This document shows positions 8,121 through 17,739 of a DNA stretch of 64,000 nucleotides, one piece after another. Position 1 is the stretch's first letter; each line of letters opens with the position of its first letter. The DNA is from Candidatus Stramentimicrobium fermentans. Its GTDB lineage: Bacteria > Atribacterota > Phoenicimicrobiia > Phoenicimicrobiales > Stramentimicrobiaceae. The DNA is taken from contig JAAYOB010000002.1 of assembly GCA_012520575.1 (NCBI GenBank), positions 15,269-79,268 on the forward strand, written 5' to 3'. The notes under the pieces were generated by a model. That model did no database searches. It saw only the letters and a program-made list of their open reading frames with translations, and was not told the DNA's origin. A program made the position numbers and the translations under genes.

Positions 8121-8828
8121 TCAAATCTGCCCCATCTGGGCGAAGCTATAAAAGCATTTTTCTCCTATTATAATATGGTCCAGCACCTTTACCCCTAACA
8201 TGGCACAGGACTGACACAATCTTTTAGTCAATTCCAGGTCTTGCGGACTGGGGTTGGGGTCACCACTGGGATGGTTGTGTAAAAAGACAATGGCTGCGGC
8301 TGATTCTTTAATAACCTCTTTCATCACCTCGCGGGGATGGACGGTGGTCTCATTCAGGCTACCCATAGAAATAAGTACATCACGGATAATCTGGTATCTA
8401 ATATCAAGCAGTAAAATATGAAATACCTCTTTTTTCTTGTCTTTCATTTTGCTATAGTAGTAATCAACTATATCCTGGGCTTTTTGTATTCTCGTTCCCG
8501 GTAAGACCTTCTCCCTTGATAATCTGACTGCCACCTCTAAAGCCGCCCTTATCTGGGCATATTTGGCTTGTCCTATACCTTTTATTTCTTTTATTTCGGC
8601 AAAAGAAGCCGTTGCTAAATTCCTGAGGCTGCCGAATTGGGCCAGCAAATCCCGAGCCACTTCCAATGCAGTCTTACCGGAATGGCCCTTGTTAATTATA
8701 AGAGCTAATAACTCGGCATCAGTCAAAAATTGAGGACCATGCTGCAATAATCTCTCACGAGGACGTTCGTATTCCGGCCAATCCTTGATGGTATAATTCT
8801 TTTTTCCTTTTCTATATTCTATGGTCAC
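8121..8828 (-). CDS. radC: RadC-family JAB/MPN-domain protein
   Basis: A 235-residue RadC/DUF2466 protein. An N-terminal helix-hairpin-helix region (AEIKEIKGIGQAKYAQI) precedes a JAB1/MPN domain with the complete JAMM metal motif HNHPSGDP...D. The old assignment to DNA repair in E. coli was withdrawn, and the biochemical role of chromosomal RadC remains unclear. It lies 15 bp downstream of the MrfB-like gene, so it probably belongs to the mrfA-mrfB transcript, a repair-flavoured context. Confidence 0.92.
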   Translation of the reverse strand: MTIEYRKGKKNYTIKDWPEYERPRERLLQHGPQFLTDAELLALIINKGHSGKTALEVARDLLAQFGSLRNLATASFAEIKEIKGIGQAKYAQIRAALEVAVRLSREKVLPGTRIQKAQDIVDYYYSKMKDKKKEVFHILLLDIRYQIIRDVLISMGSLNETTVHPREVMKEVIKESAAAIVFLHNHPSGDPNPSPQDLELTKRLCQSCAMLGVKVLDHIIIGEKCFYSFAQMGQI

Positions 8829-8843
8829 TTCTTACTCACTTCA

Positions 8844-10136
8844 CTACCCTTCAGAACAAGAAAATCCTTCCCTTTGTTTTTTCCTTTTTATACGGGCTAA
8901 GCGATGATCTAAATCCTTTCGCCACTCTGTTTTCACGCTCCCGGAAATGTTTTCCCGGTTTAACCTATGTAAAGCCTCTTCAACAATACTTTCAGCCTGA
9001 CCATAGTCCTTCTTTTGGTGTTCATAATATTTTGCCAATTCTTCATAGGGATAGGGCGAAAAATCTCTACTTAAAGAGATAATATCACGCCAGGCGGCCT
9101 CTGCTTTGTCCCATTTTAATTGCTTCTTATAGGCAAAGGCACACAATCTTAAGGTTTCCACTGCCTCTTCATCAGAGAGGTCGCATTTTAAGGCTTCCTC
9201 ATAACATTTGCTGCTATATTGAAAATCCCTATGTCCTTCAAATATTTTACCGATGCTGCATAAGTCTAATGCTGACTTTACCATCTCTAAGGGATCTTCT
9301 AATACCTGACCAATCCTGGTAGCGAGAAGCACCAGGGAAATAATGTCCTGCTGATTGTGGGCAAATACCGGTTTAAGGGGCCGGGCATCTTTATCCAGCA
9401 GATAGCGAAAATAGACTTGGGGAATAAGATAACCGGGTATATCTCCGTTTCTCCTAATTTTCAAAACTTCCTTCTCAATATTTTGCAGGGTGCAGTCCTG
9501 TAGCCTCCTCTTCCATAGTCTGCGAGTGGGGAAGAGTAAATCAAGATGGTGAGAGGTATTCAAGTGAAAGGGCTGCCGCGTCATAATGTAGCGGGTCTGC
9601 AATAGAGGGAAATCATAACTTTTCCCATTATAAGTAACCAATATCTTAAAGCCCTGACCAAAAAGCTGGTTAACCCCCCATAAGAGGGCTTCCTCTTCAT
9701 GGTAGTCCGACATAAAATATTGTCTGATATGGAACTCTTCGCCTCTAAAAAAGCCGAGGCCCAATAAAAAAATATACGTGCCGGAACCTCCCGCCAATCC
9801 GGTCGTTTCGGTATCAAAAAAGAGCATCTCTTCTAATTTGAACTCTTCGCCTCTCCTATTAAATTGCGGCAACCAAAGATGCAATCCGGGGGTAAAATAG
9901 CGTTGTATGTCGGATAAGGAGTTTTCACCAAAAGAGGTATCCGGGGTAATGATTCTTTCCGCATAGAAACAATTGCCATGCGGTGTCTCAATGGTATTTC
10001 CGGGTACAATTTCCGAGACAGATGACTTATTGTTACTTTTTTTAGAAAAAGTATTTTTCTGATTACGGTTATTGCTGATTTGCTGTACTTTTTTCTTCAG
10101 ACTCTCAATCTGCTCCAGTCGGTCACGTAAGTTCAT
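8844..10136 (-). CDS. mrfB: MrfB/YprB-like RNase H-fold exonuclease with TPR tail
   Basis: A 430-residue protein. A low-complexity N-terminus of about 45 residues is followed by a DEDD-type exonuclease domain: FFDTETTGL (DxE, residues 108-110), VTYNGKSYDFPLL, and HNQQDIISL. The C-terminal ~130 residues are helical TPR-like repeats (ALDLCSIGKIFEG..., CYEEALKC...). This is the architecture of B. subtilis YprB (MrfB), which acts with the helicase MrfA in a UvrA-independent excision pathway for mitomycin-type lesions. The gene begins 2 bp after the helicase stop codon, supporting a joint function. Confidence 0.85.
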   Translation of the reverse strand: MNLRDRLEQIESLKKKVQQISNNRNQKNTFSKKSNNKSSVSEIVPGNTIETPHGNCFYAERIITPDTSFGENSLSDIQRYFTPGLHLWLPQFNRRGEEFKLEEMLFFDTETTGLAGGSGTYIFLLGLGFFRGEEFHIRQYFMSDYHEEEALLWGVNQLFGQGFKILVTYNGKSYDFPLLQTRYIMTRQPFHLNTSHHLDLLFPTRRLWKRRLQDCTLQNIEKEVLKIRRNGDIPGYLIPQVYFRYLLDKDARPLKPVFAHNQQDIISLVLLATRIGQVLEDPLEMVKSALDLCSIGKIFEGHRDFQYSSKCYEEALKCDLSDEEAVETLRLCAFAYKKQLKWDKAEAAWRDIISLSRDFSPYPYEELAKYYEHQKKDYGQAESIVEEALHRLNRENISGSVKTEWRKDLDHRLARIKRKKQREGFSCSEG

Positions 10137-10138
10137 AA

Positions 10139-12427
10139 TTAACGAATGGCCTCCTTCAGAATGAAGAGTGCACTCTGCTTCCCCTGTTTCCCAACCTGAT
10201 TAATGGGTCCCACACAGGAAGGACATCCTTCATCGCAGCCGCAATTTTCGATCAAATTACGAGCTGCCGCTAAGATTTTAGAGCGTAACTCAAAAATTTT
10301 CTCACTAAAACCAACCCCTCCCGGGTAATTATCATAGATAAAGAGTGTGGGTAAATCGGTAAAAGGAGAGCGAACTTGGGCCACTGCTTTAATATCATTG
10401 GGATCACACATTACAAATAAGGGGGCTACATTGACCAGAACATTGGAGAGAGCTAATAAGCCCCCTGCCAGGTCAAAGGCAGCACCGGGGGCAATTTTTC
10501 CACCCACTAGCTGGGGAAAGGTTTCCGCTAAAATAAGCCAATAGGCAGTAGTATGCATATCCTCTGCCGGTAAATTAATCTTGCCATAACCCAAATTTTC
10601 ATGGGTATAGAATTTTACCTTTTTATACATAGTGGAGAGGGTAGTAATAGCTATCTCACCATGCTGATGGTAAACATTTTCTTCCTCATGCAGATTAAAG
10701 ACATCCATAACTTTAATATCACTCTCTACCTGGGCATCGGTATAATAATTGACCTCCACCTTCTTGGCATAAGCCTTATAATCATCATAATCAAGTTTGG
10801 TAATGGTGTATTGTTCACCCTCATGTATATAGATAGCCCCTTCAAATATGGTAGTGTGGACGCTTTCTCGGTCAACCTCTCCGATAACCTTGTCCATTCC
10901 CTCCTCTACATCGATAATGGTAAAGTTATCCGGGGAAGCACTGCGCAGACTGATTTCATCAGCCGGATAGGCATCGCTCATCCAGTGCCATTTATTTCGT
11001 GAGAAATGAAGAATTCCTTTATCCTCTAGGAATTGCAGTATCTCTTCCAGCTCTTCTGTACCAAATTTTTCCTCCGGGATAAAGGGGAGTTCAAAGGCGG
11101 CACATTTGATATGACTGATTAAAATACTCAAATTGTCAGGGTCAATAACGGCACTCTCCGGGGTCTCCTTAAAAAAGTAATCAGGGGAATTGATAATATA
11201 CTGGTCTAAGGGGATACTGGAGGCAACCAATATAGCCACTGAGGAGTGGGAACGCCGACCGGCGCGACCTGCCTGCTGCCAGGTACTGGTAATGGTACCC
11301 GGATAGCCGGCAATGAAGCAGGCATCCAATTGTCCTATATCTACCCCTAATTCTAAGGCATTGGTGCTGACCACACCCTTGATATGGCCCTCTTTAAGCC
11401 CTTTTTCAATCTCACGCCTCAGATTGGGCAGATAACCGCCCCGATACCCTCTTACTAAGTCGCGGTCTTGTCCCAATTTTTCAAAATAATCTTTCAGATA
11501 ACTGGTCAAAAGCTCGGTGGCCAGACGGCTGCGGGCAAAAACGATAGTCTGTATATCGTGATTTAGAAATTTACTGACCAGGCGCGATGTTTCTTTAATC
11601 AAGCTTTTCCTTATACCGAGTTCTCTGTTGATTACCGGTGGATTATAAAAGAGAAAATATTTTTCTCCGCTGGGCGCCCCATTGTTATTAATCAGGGTAA
11701 ATTTTTCTCCGGTAATTCTTTCCGCCAACTCCTGAGGATTGGCGATAGTGGCTGAACAGCAGATAAACTGCGGCTTAGAACCATAAAATTCACAGATTCG
11801 TTTTAAACGGCGCAATACATTAGCCATGTGGCTGCCGAACACACCACGATAGATATGTATCTCATCTATGACAATATATTTCAAATTTTGAAACAATCTA
11901 TGCCACTTAGTATGGTGGGGCAATATACCGGTATGCAGCATATCAGGATTAGTGACAATGATGTTCCCCTGATTACGGATAGCCGAACGAGCTGATACCG
12001 GGGTATCTCCGTCATAGGTGTGGGTACCGATAGATTTATCCAGGGCTTCTACCAACCGATATAGTTCTCTCAGTTGGTCCTGAGCCAGAGCTTTAGTGGG
12101 AAAAAGATAGATTGCCCGGCTCTCCGGCTCTCTGATAACCCTATTCAATACCGGCAAATTATAGCAAAGTGTTTTACCGGAAGCAGTAGGGGTAACCACC
12201 ACCGCATTTTGCCCCTCTTGGATAGCATTTAAGGCACTCACTTGATGTGAATAGAGCCTGGTTATGCCATCCTCTTTTAAACGGTTAATCAGTTCCGGCT
12301 TCAGCCAGCCCGGGTAATCGGCTAACTTGGCTTCCTGTGCCGGCAGATACTCCAGCGCAGTCAGGTATGGACGGATAGTATAATCCTGTTCCAGTTCCTG
12401 AATGATGGATTTAACATCACATTTCAT
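10139..12427 (-). CDS. mrfA: MrfA/YprA-like DEAD/DEAH helicase with C-terminal zinc domain
   Basis: Superfamily 2 helicase of 762 residues. Motif I is TPTASGKT (residues 79-86), motif II is VIDEIH, motif III is CCSATIAN, and motif VI is QQAGRAGRRSHS. The C-terminal DUF1998 region ends with a four-cysteine cluster, NCGCDEGCPSC, as in B. subtilis MrfA (YprA), where it binds zinc. MrfA is a 3'-5' helicase of mitomycin C repair. Partner exonuclease mrfB follows after 2 bp. Lhr-type helicases are relatives, but the DUF1998 tail and the mrfB neighbour favour MrfA. Confidence 0.9.
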   Translation of the reverse strand: MKCDVKSIIQELEQDYTIRPYLTALEYLPAQEAKLADYPGWLKPELINRLKEDGITRLYSHQVSALNAIQEGQNAVVVTPTASGKTLCYNLPVLNRVIREPESRAIYLFPTKALAQDQLRELYRLVEALDKSIGTHTYDGDTPVSARSAIRNQGNIIVTNPDMLHTGILPHHTKWHRLFQNLKYIVIDEIHIYRGVFGSHMANVLRRLKRICEFYGSKPQFICCSATIANPQELAERITGEKFTLINNNGAPSGEKYFLFYNPPVINRELGIRKSLIKETSRLVSKFLNHDIQTIVFARSRLATELLTSYLKDYFEKLGQDRDLVRGYRGGYLPNLRREIEKGLKEGHIKGVVSTNALELGVDIGQLDACFIAGYPGTITSTWQQAGRAGRRSHSSVAILVASSIPLDQYIINSPDYFFKETPESAVIDPDNLSILISHIKCAAFELPFIPEEKFGTEELEEILQFLEDKGILHFSRNKWHWMSDAYPADEISLRSASPDNFTIIDVEEGMDKVIGEVDRESVHTTIFEGAIYIHEGEQYTITKLDYDDYKAYAKKVEVNYYTDAQVESDIKVMDVFNLHEEENVYHQHGEIAITTLSTMYKKVKFYTHENLGYGKINLPAEDMHTTAYWLILAETFPQLVGGKIAPGAAFDLAGGLLALSNVLVNVAPLFVMCDPNDIKAVAQVRSPFTDLPTLFIYDNYPGGVGFSEKIFELRSKILAAARNLIENCGCDEGCPSCVGPINQVGKQGKQSALFILKEAIR

Positions 12428-12684
12428 TTTGCTGCTCCCTTATTTCAAGTAAATCATAAATTCTACTATAAATTAATATCGCTACCAGTATACCATACCT
12501 GATGAAAAAACATGTATGAGCGAAATGCCAAGAGCTGCAAGCTTTTCATCGTTGACTTTAAGTTTTTTATTTATTATTAGGAATAAAGGAATAGGGTATG
12601 TTTGAAGTAGAGAAGACTTTCAATGTAACCCCGGACCGAATGCGAGGAAACAAGTATTCGAATAATTCTATTTTAAAAACAATC

Positions 12685-15417
12685 CTAATAAGTTAATTTT
12701 AATTTTTTTAAGAGTTCTACAAAAGGAATGGGTGTTAAGGAGATAAAAATAACTACCAGCCATTGGACAGCAGTAAGTGCTGTTACTTGAAAAACAGATT
12801 GTAAAAAAGGTATCAACATAACACCCAACTGTAAAAAAGCAGAGGCAATGATAGCCAGCACTAAATAACGGTTACTAAAAATACCTAAACTGAAGATAGA
12901 AAATTTATTGGAGCGAGAGTTGAGGGAGTGAGCCAGTTGACTCAAACTCAAAGCACCAAAAGCCATAGTTTCACCAACCGCTAAAGAATACCGGCTATAG
13001 CCATAATAAAAAGCAATCAGGGTTATTGATCCAATAAAAACCCCTTGAGAGAAAATATTAAAGCCCATCTTGCCTGAAAAGAAACCTTCCTTGGGATTAC
13101 GGGGGTGTTGACTCATCACATCCCGTTCTGCCGGGTCTAGCCCTAAAGCCAAAGCAGCTAAACCATCGGTCACCAGATTGACCCAGAGAATTTGAATAGG
13201 CAAGAGCGGACGTGGCCAGCCGATCAGGATAGCCACAAATATGGTTAAAATTTCTCCTAAATTGCAAGATAGTAAATAATTAATAAATTTTCTGATATTC
13301 TGATAAATCTTTCGGCCTTCTTCTATGGCTCGCACGATAGAGTAAAAATTATCATCAGTTAAAACCATATCCGCTGCCTCTTTAGCTACATCGGTCCCGG
13401 TGATGCCCATAGCCACCCCGATATCCGCCTCTTTCAGTGCCGGTGCGTCATTGGCACCATCCCCGGTCATGGCTACCACCTGTCCGTTCTTTTGCAGAGC
13501 TTGAACAATCCTCATCTTGTGACGTGGCGATACCCGGGCAAAAATTGCAGTCTGTCCTACCACCTGTTCCAATTCCTCTTGAGACATCTGTTCTAATTCT
13601 ATGCCGGTAATTATTTTATCCTGGGGATAATATATGCCTATCTTCTCAGCAATCGCCTGGGCGGTTAGGGCAAAATCACCGGTTATGATAACGGGGCGAA
13701 TTCCTGCCTGACGGCAAGTCTGCACCGCCTCAACCGCCTCTTTGCGGGGCGGGTCAATCATAGCAGCCAGCCCTAAAAAGGTTAACCCATTTTCCAACCG
13801 GTCAGGATCCAATTTTTTATTCTTATCTATTCCTTCCAACTCTTGAGGGCTTATACGCCGGTAAGCAACCGCCAAAACACGCAATGCCATGGCTGCTAAT
13901 TCATTATTCCGTGCTATAATCTTTTCCCTAAAGCCATCAGATACAGTTAGTTCTTGTCCATCATTTCTAAAGGTAACACTGCGCTCTATAATACTTTCCG
14001 AGGCTCCTTTGGTAAACAGCATATAATCCCCTGCCGGTGTGCGGTGAATGGTGGACATTCTCTTCCGTTCAGCATCAAAAAGTACCTCCCTGACGCGGGG
14101 GTATTCTTTTTCCAATCCTTCCTTCTGATAACCTGCTTTGGCAGCAGCTACCACCAATGCTCCTTCAGTGGGATCACCGATAATCTCCCATTGCCGGTCA
14201 TCTTCGTTCTTTCTTAAATAGGAATTGTTACAAAGTGCGGCGGCTTTTAATAAGAGAGATAGGGTTTCATAATCACGAGGACTAATAATGTGCACACCTT
14301 CCAGAAAATGTCCGGCAGGTTGATATCCTACACCTTCCACCTCAATCTCTCGTTCCGGCAAAACCAGTCTTTGTACTGTCATCTGGTTTTGAGTCAATGT
14401 TCCGGTCTTATCAGAGCAGATTACAGTCGTGGCACCTAAGGTTTCTACTGCCGGCAGACGTCTGATAATGGCATTTTTCTTAATCATCTGTTGTACGCCT
14501 AAAGCAAGCACTATAGTGACAACCGCCGGTAACCCTTCCGGAACTGCGGCAACCGCCAGGGAAATACCGGTAAGGAACATATCAAAAAAGGGAATTCCCC
14601 GCCAGTAGCCTAATAAAACAACAACTATTACTATTGCCAGGATAATTATTCCTAAGTTTTTTCCAACCTGGTTCAGCTTTTTTTGCAGAGGCGTTAACTC
14701 TCTTTGTTGTTCCTGCAACATCCCGGCAATTTGGCCGATTTCAGTATTCATACCGGTGCCAACTACTATTCCCTTGCCACGACCGGTTACTATCGTAGTG
14801 CCCGTATAAGCCATATTGAAACGGTCGCCCAACGACACCTCTCCCTGACTGGTCAGCTCCCGATCATTCTTTTCTACCGGTTCTGATTCTCCGGTCAATA
14901 CCGCTTCTTGAATACCTAATTCAGTAACTTCAAATAGGCGTAGGTCAGCAGGAATCCGCTCACCTGCCTCTAAAAATACTATATCTCCGGGCACTAATTG
15001 AGTAGATTTTATTTTTTTCTGTCTTCCTCCCCTTAATACCAGGGCTTCCGGAACGGTCATCTTTTTTAAGGCATCGAGGGATTTCTCTGCTTTAAACTCC
15101 TGTACTACGCTCAAGGTAGCATTTAAAATTACAATGATACCGATAATAATCGCATCAGTCACCTCTCCCAATAACACAGAAATAGCGGCAGAGACTAATA
15201 AGATTATAATCAAAACATCGCTAAACTGGTCTAAGAACATCTGCCAGATAGTCCTTTTTCTACCCTCTTGCAATTGGTTCGGCCCGATTTTCTCCAACCG
15301 CAGCTCAGCCTCAGCAGGCGTTAGCCCCACCTGTAAAGAGGTTTTTAAATCCTGCTCGACCTCTGGCACTGTCTTTAAATAATATTTAACTGGTACTTGC
15401 TCTATTTTTTCATTCAT
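12685..15417 (-). CDS. P-type Ca2+-transporting ATPase (P2A/SERCA-like)
   Basis: A 910-residue cation-pumping ATPase in the cytoplasmic membrane. It has an N-terminal actuator with TGES (175-178), the transmembrane ion-site motif PEGLP (293-297), the phosphorylated Asp336 in SDKTGTLT, the nucleotide-binding KGASE, the hinge TGDGANDAP, and six C-terminal membrane helices with NLVTDGLAALALG. The PEGLP form and the ion-site NxxxD residues point to a P2A calcium pump. No regulator is adjacent; a MarR pseudogene lies upstream on the same strand. Confidence 0.92.
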   Translation of the reverse strand: MNEKIEQVPVKYYLKTVPEVEQDLKTSLQVGLTPAEAELRLEKIGPNQLQEGRKRTIWQMFLDQFSDVLIIILLVSAAISVLLGEVTDAIIIGIIVILNATLSVVQEFKAEKSLDALKKMTVPEALVLRGGRQKKIKSTQLVPGDIVFLEAGERIPADLRLFEVTELGIQEAVLTGESEPVEKNDRELTSQGEVSLGDRFNMAYTGTTIVTGRGKGIVVGTGMNTEIGQIAGMLQEQQRELTPLQKKLNQVGKNLGIIILAIVIVVVLLGYWRGIPFFDMFLTGISLAVAAVPEGLPAVVTIVLALGVQQMIKKNAIIRRLPAVETLGATTVICSDKTGTLTQNQMTVQRLVLPEREIEVEGVGYQPAGHFLEGVHIISPRDYETLSLLLKAAALCNNSYLRKNEDDRQWEIIGDPTEGALVVAAAKAGYQKEGLEKEYPRVREVLFDAERKRMSTIHRTPAGDYMLFTKGASESIIERSVTFRNDGQELTVSDGFREKIIARNNELAAMALRVLAVAYRRISPQELEGIDKNKKLDPDRLENGLTFLGLAAMIDPPRKEAVEAVQTCRQAGIRPVIITGDFALTAQAIAEKIGIYYPQDKIITGIELEQMSQEELEQVVGQTAIFARVSPRHKMRIVQALQKNGQVVAMTGDGANDAPALKEADIGVAMGITGTDVAKEAADMVLTDDNFYSIVRAIEEGRKIYQNIRKFINYLLSCNLGEILTIFVAILIGWPRPLLPIQILWVNLVTDGLAALALGLDPAERDVMSQHPRNPKEGFFSGKMGFNIFSQGVFIGSITLIAFYYGYSRYSLAVGETMAFGALSLSQLAHSLNSRSNKFSIFSLGIFSNRYLVLAIIASAFLQLGVMLIPFLQSVFQVTALTAVQWLVVIFISLTPIPFVELLKKLKLTY

Positions 15418-15456
15418 CGGTTAAATTTAACACCTCGCCGAACTAACATTATAATT

Positions 15457-15929
15457 TTACTCAAAATACTTTTTAAGTAGGGGTATATTTTTCAGTTCCT
15501 GTATGCATCCACCAAAGCTCTTGCCCTTATCGGATAAGCTTGTTAAAAGGCTGCTGTGTATTTTTAGAGTTTGGCGGCAGTGCTCTCGGTAAAATTGTTT
15601 ACCTTCCCCAGAAAGGGCAACCAGCACCTCCGCCTATCCTGTTGGGCACGGCACCTTTGCAGCAATCCCCGTTTAATCAGGCAGTCTACCATACTGGTCA
15701 TAGTATTGGGGACAACTCGAATTAATTGAGAGGGCTTGCCCATAGATACAAATGTTTCTTGCCTAAATATTCGATAATAAAGTGTTTACAAATGCTTAAA
15801 GTTGGACCTTCCTTGCTACAAGAACACCGGGCAACATGTAGCCGGAGCATTTCCATTAATTTAAGAAGGGGCTCTCCATGTTACTGGCGGCCTTTCCCCC
15901 CGGCTTTACTTCCCTGCCCATTCTCATAA
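15457..15929 (-). pseudogene. Decayed MarR-family transcriptional regulator
   Basis: Three minus-strand frames join into one MarR protein. From ~15880 to ~15740 the frame reads through KLMEMLRLHVARCSC and TLSICKHFIIEYLG. A shift then gives IRVVPNTMTSMVDCLIKRGL and the wing RAQQDRRRCW, which is the MarR recognition helix and beta-wing. After another shift near 15610, the C-terminal dimer helices (KQFYREHCRQTLKIH, SDKGKSFGG) run to a stop at 15457. At least two frameshifts and an upstream in-frame stop show a dead gene, unless the assembly is wrong. It may once have controlled the adjacent ATPase gene. Confidence 0.7.
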
Positions 15930-16380
15930 GCAAGAAATAGCCCTATCGTACGAATATCGTATATTGTAATTTTTGTTCTATCAATATGGTAGGAACCTGC
16001 ACTCGGAAAGTCAAGATAATGCCAACGAAAAAAGATAATACACCTTAAAAATTTGTTCCTGCCAATTTTTCTTAGTTGTTTTAGTTCTCTTCTTAAAAAT
16101 CTAAAATAATCTCAGCTAGCTTCAAAGCTGGATCCTATCGGAAAATGCCAGAGATTGATAAACAGGTTGGCCAGAAGGCCTATGCCTGAACCATCTGTTC
16201 TTTTATGCCGCTTTATTTTCGCTATTTACTTTTCAAAGGATTTATCAAGTTAAATTTACTGCTTAGGTTGAATATTTTTTATTGAATTGGCAGAGTATTT
16301 TGGGTGATAAAGAGATTATTGATTTAAAAAAATAGTTGATTTAAATTGTTTTATTTACATTCCTATTTTTGCTTATTAAT
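15930..16380. other. Intergenic region, no gene seen
   Basis: No coding sequence recognised. Near 15944-15962, just upstream of the decayed marR start on the minus strand, the motif ATCGTA occurs twice 11 bases apart, around the 8-bp palindrome TCGTACGA. It may be a leftover MarR operator, but this is weak. Confidence 0.35.
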
Positions 16381-17157
16381 TTAATTAGCCAGCCCATTCG
16401 CAATATCATCAAACAAATATGAAAACTCTTGGACCATGATCTGAAAGAGCTCTTTTCCTGTGCTTTTTAAAGCTGCCCTAGGCTCTCCAATAACTCCAAT
16501 ATCGCTATAATGAGAAAAAGGCCTATACTGGTGTATTCTTTTGTTTGTGAACATGCCGGGCTGAAAATATTTTTTAGCTTCTATTATTCCCCCCATTAAA
16601 TTTTCAGTATCAACAAGGTCGGGAGACAGGTAAAGTTGCAATGAAGTTTCTAGCTCCCCGGCATGCCCCATTCCTCCTTTTTGTGACCTTTGAGCTTTTT
16701 GGATAATTTCTGAAAAATAATTATAGTATGTTACGAGTATAGGGTAAATATTATGACTTGCTCCTAATTCATCAACCACTGTTCTTAAAATTCCGACATT
16801 CCCCCCATGGCTATTTATAATTAGAATATTCTTTATTTTATGAGCATCTAGACTCACACAAATATCCAAAACGAAGTTGCTAAAAGTTGCCTGTCTTAAG
16901 GTTATGCTGCCGCAAAAATCCATGTGATGAGGCGAATAACCAACCCAAATAGGTGGTAAAATTAACACTTTTTCCTTTGCTAGCAAAGCTGCTTCCTCTA
17001 TTAAACGATATCCGATTGTTGTATCTGTTTCCAAGGGCAGATGAAAACCGTGCTGTTCACAAGAGCCTACGGCAATAACAACTACTGTTTTATCGTCAAT
17101 ATAAGACTTCAGTTCATTAGATTTAAATTTAACCCAATAAATATTTTTGTTTTTCAT
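16381..17157 (-). CDS. Creatininase-family amidohydrolase
   Basis: A 258-residue metal-dependent amidohydrolase of the creatininase fold. The metal-binding motifs are GSCEQHGFHLPLETD near residue 32, the conserved INSHGGNVG, and GHAGELETS. Family members hydrolyse cyclic amides or formamides (creatinine, a riboflavin/F420-pathway formamide, mycofactocin peptide). Nothing in the neighbourhood identifies the substrate: the gene stands alone between a MarR pseudogene and the dciA-recF operon. An AAGGAG lies about 14 bases before the ATG. Confidence 0.88.
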   Translation of the reverse strand: MKNKNIYWVKFKSNELKSYIDDKTVVVIAVGSCEQHGFHLPLETDTTIGYRLIEEAALLAKEKVLILPPIWVGYSPHHMDFCGSITLRQATFSNFVLDICVSLDAHKIKNILIINSHGGNVGILRTVVDELGASHNIYPILVTYYNYFSEIIQKAQRSQKGGMGHAGELETSLQLYLSPDLVDTENLMGGIIEAKKYFQPGMFTNKRIHQYRPFSHYSDIGVIGEPRAALKSTGKELFQIMVQEFSYLFDDIANGLAN

Positions 17158-17415
17158 GATACGATAATTACTCCTTCTTACAGTTTTATTTGTACTAATT
17201 TTAAATAGTGTCTACGCTTTAGTCTAAACTAATCTAAAAAAATTGGCCATGCATGTTCACTTTCCTATAGAATATTTATAACCGAAAGGATTAGCATAGG
17301 AGGAGCAGAAGCACACTTGACCAAAATCTAACCGTATTATCATTTTAATTACAGCGTACTTGGACACGGATATAAAAGAATGTAAGCTGCTTAGCCTATA
17401 CAGGTCGCCTACTTG

Positions 17416-17739
17416 CTATGGTTTATCAATAAATTTACTTGAATTTATTTTTATAATGATGTTTTCTATTAAATTTTGTCCAATTTCCTGGTTTAATATA
17501 TTGATAATTTCACCTTTTCTAATAACTATTTCGCTTGCCCAGATATGGTTTTTAACCATTAAAAAAAGATTATTATTCTGAATTTTCAGTGGTTTGGTAT
17601 TTAGGGCAATTTCAGGAGGAAGAATATCTTCCCAAGAATCAAAAAAATTGTAACCATCGACTCTCTGTGTCCAATTGCGCGATTTAAAAAATGATTGGAC
17701 AATCTCATTGATATGTCTTGGTTCCTTACTCTCCATCAT
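17416..17739 (-). CDS. dciA: DciA-like replication protein (DUF721)
   Basis: A 107-residue DUF721 protein. The core pattern WEDILPPEIALNTKPLKIQNNNLFLMVKNHIWASEI matches the KH-like domain of DciA, the ancestral bacterial loader or operator of the DnaB helicase. Its start overlaps the end of recF by 14 bases (ATG at 17739 or 17736), so it is translationally coupled in the dnaA-dnaN-recF series. No DnaC/DnaI-type loader is seen in the window, consistent with DciA taking that role. Confidence 0.8.
   Translation of the reverse strand: MMESKEPRHINEIVQSFFKSRNWTQRVDGYNFFDSWEDILPPEIALNTKPLKIQNNNLFLMVKNHIWASEIVIRKGEIINILNQEIGQNLIENIIIKINSSKFIDKP

Noticed and set aside
10601-11002. A 133-codon plus-strand open frame with hydrophobic stretches
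   Set aside because: It lies wholly inside the mrfA helicase gene on the other strand and has no ribosome site or family resemblance.
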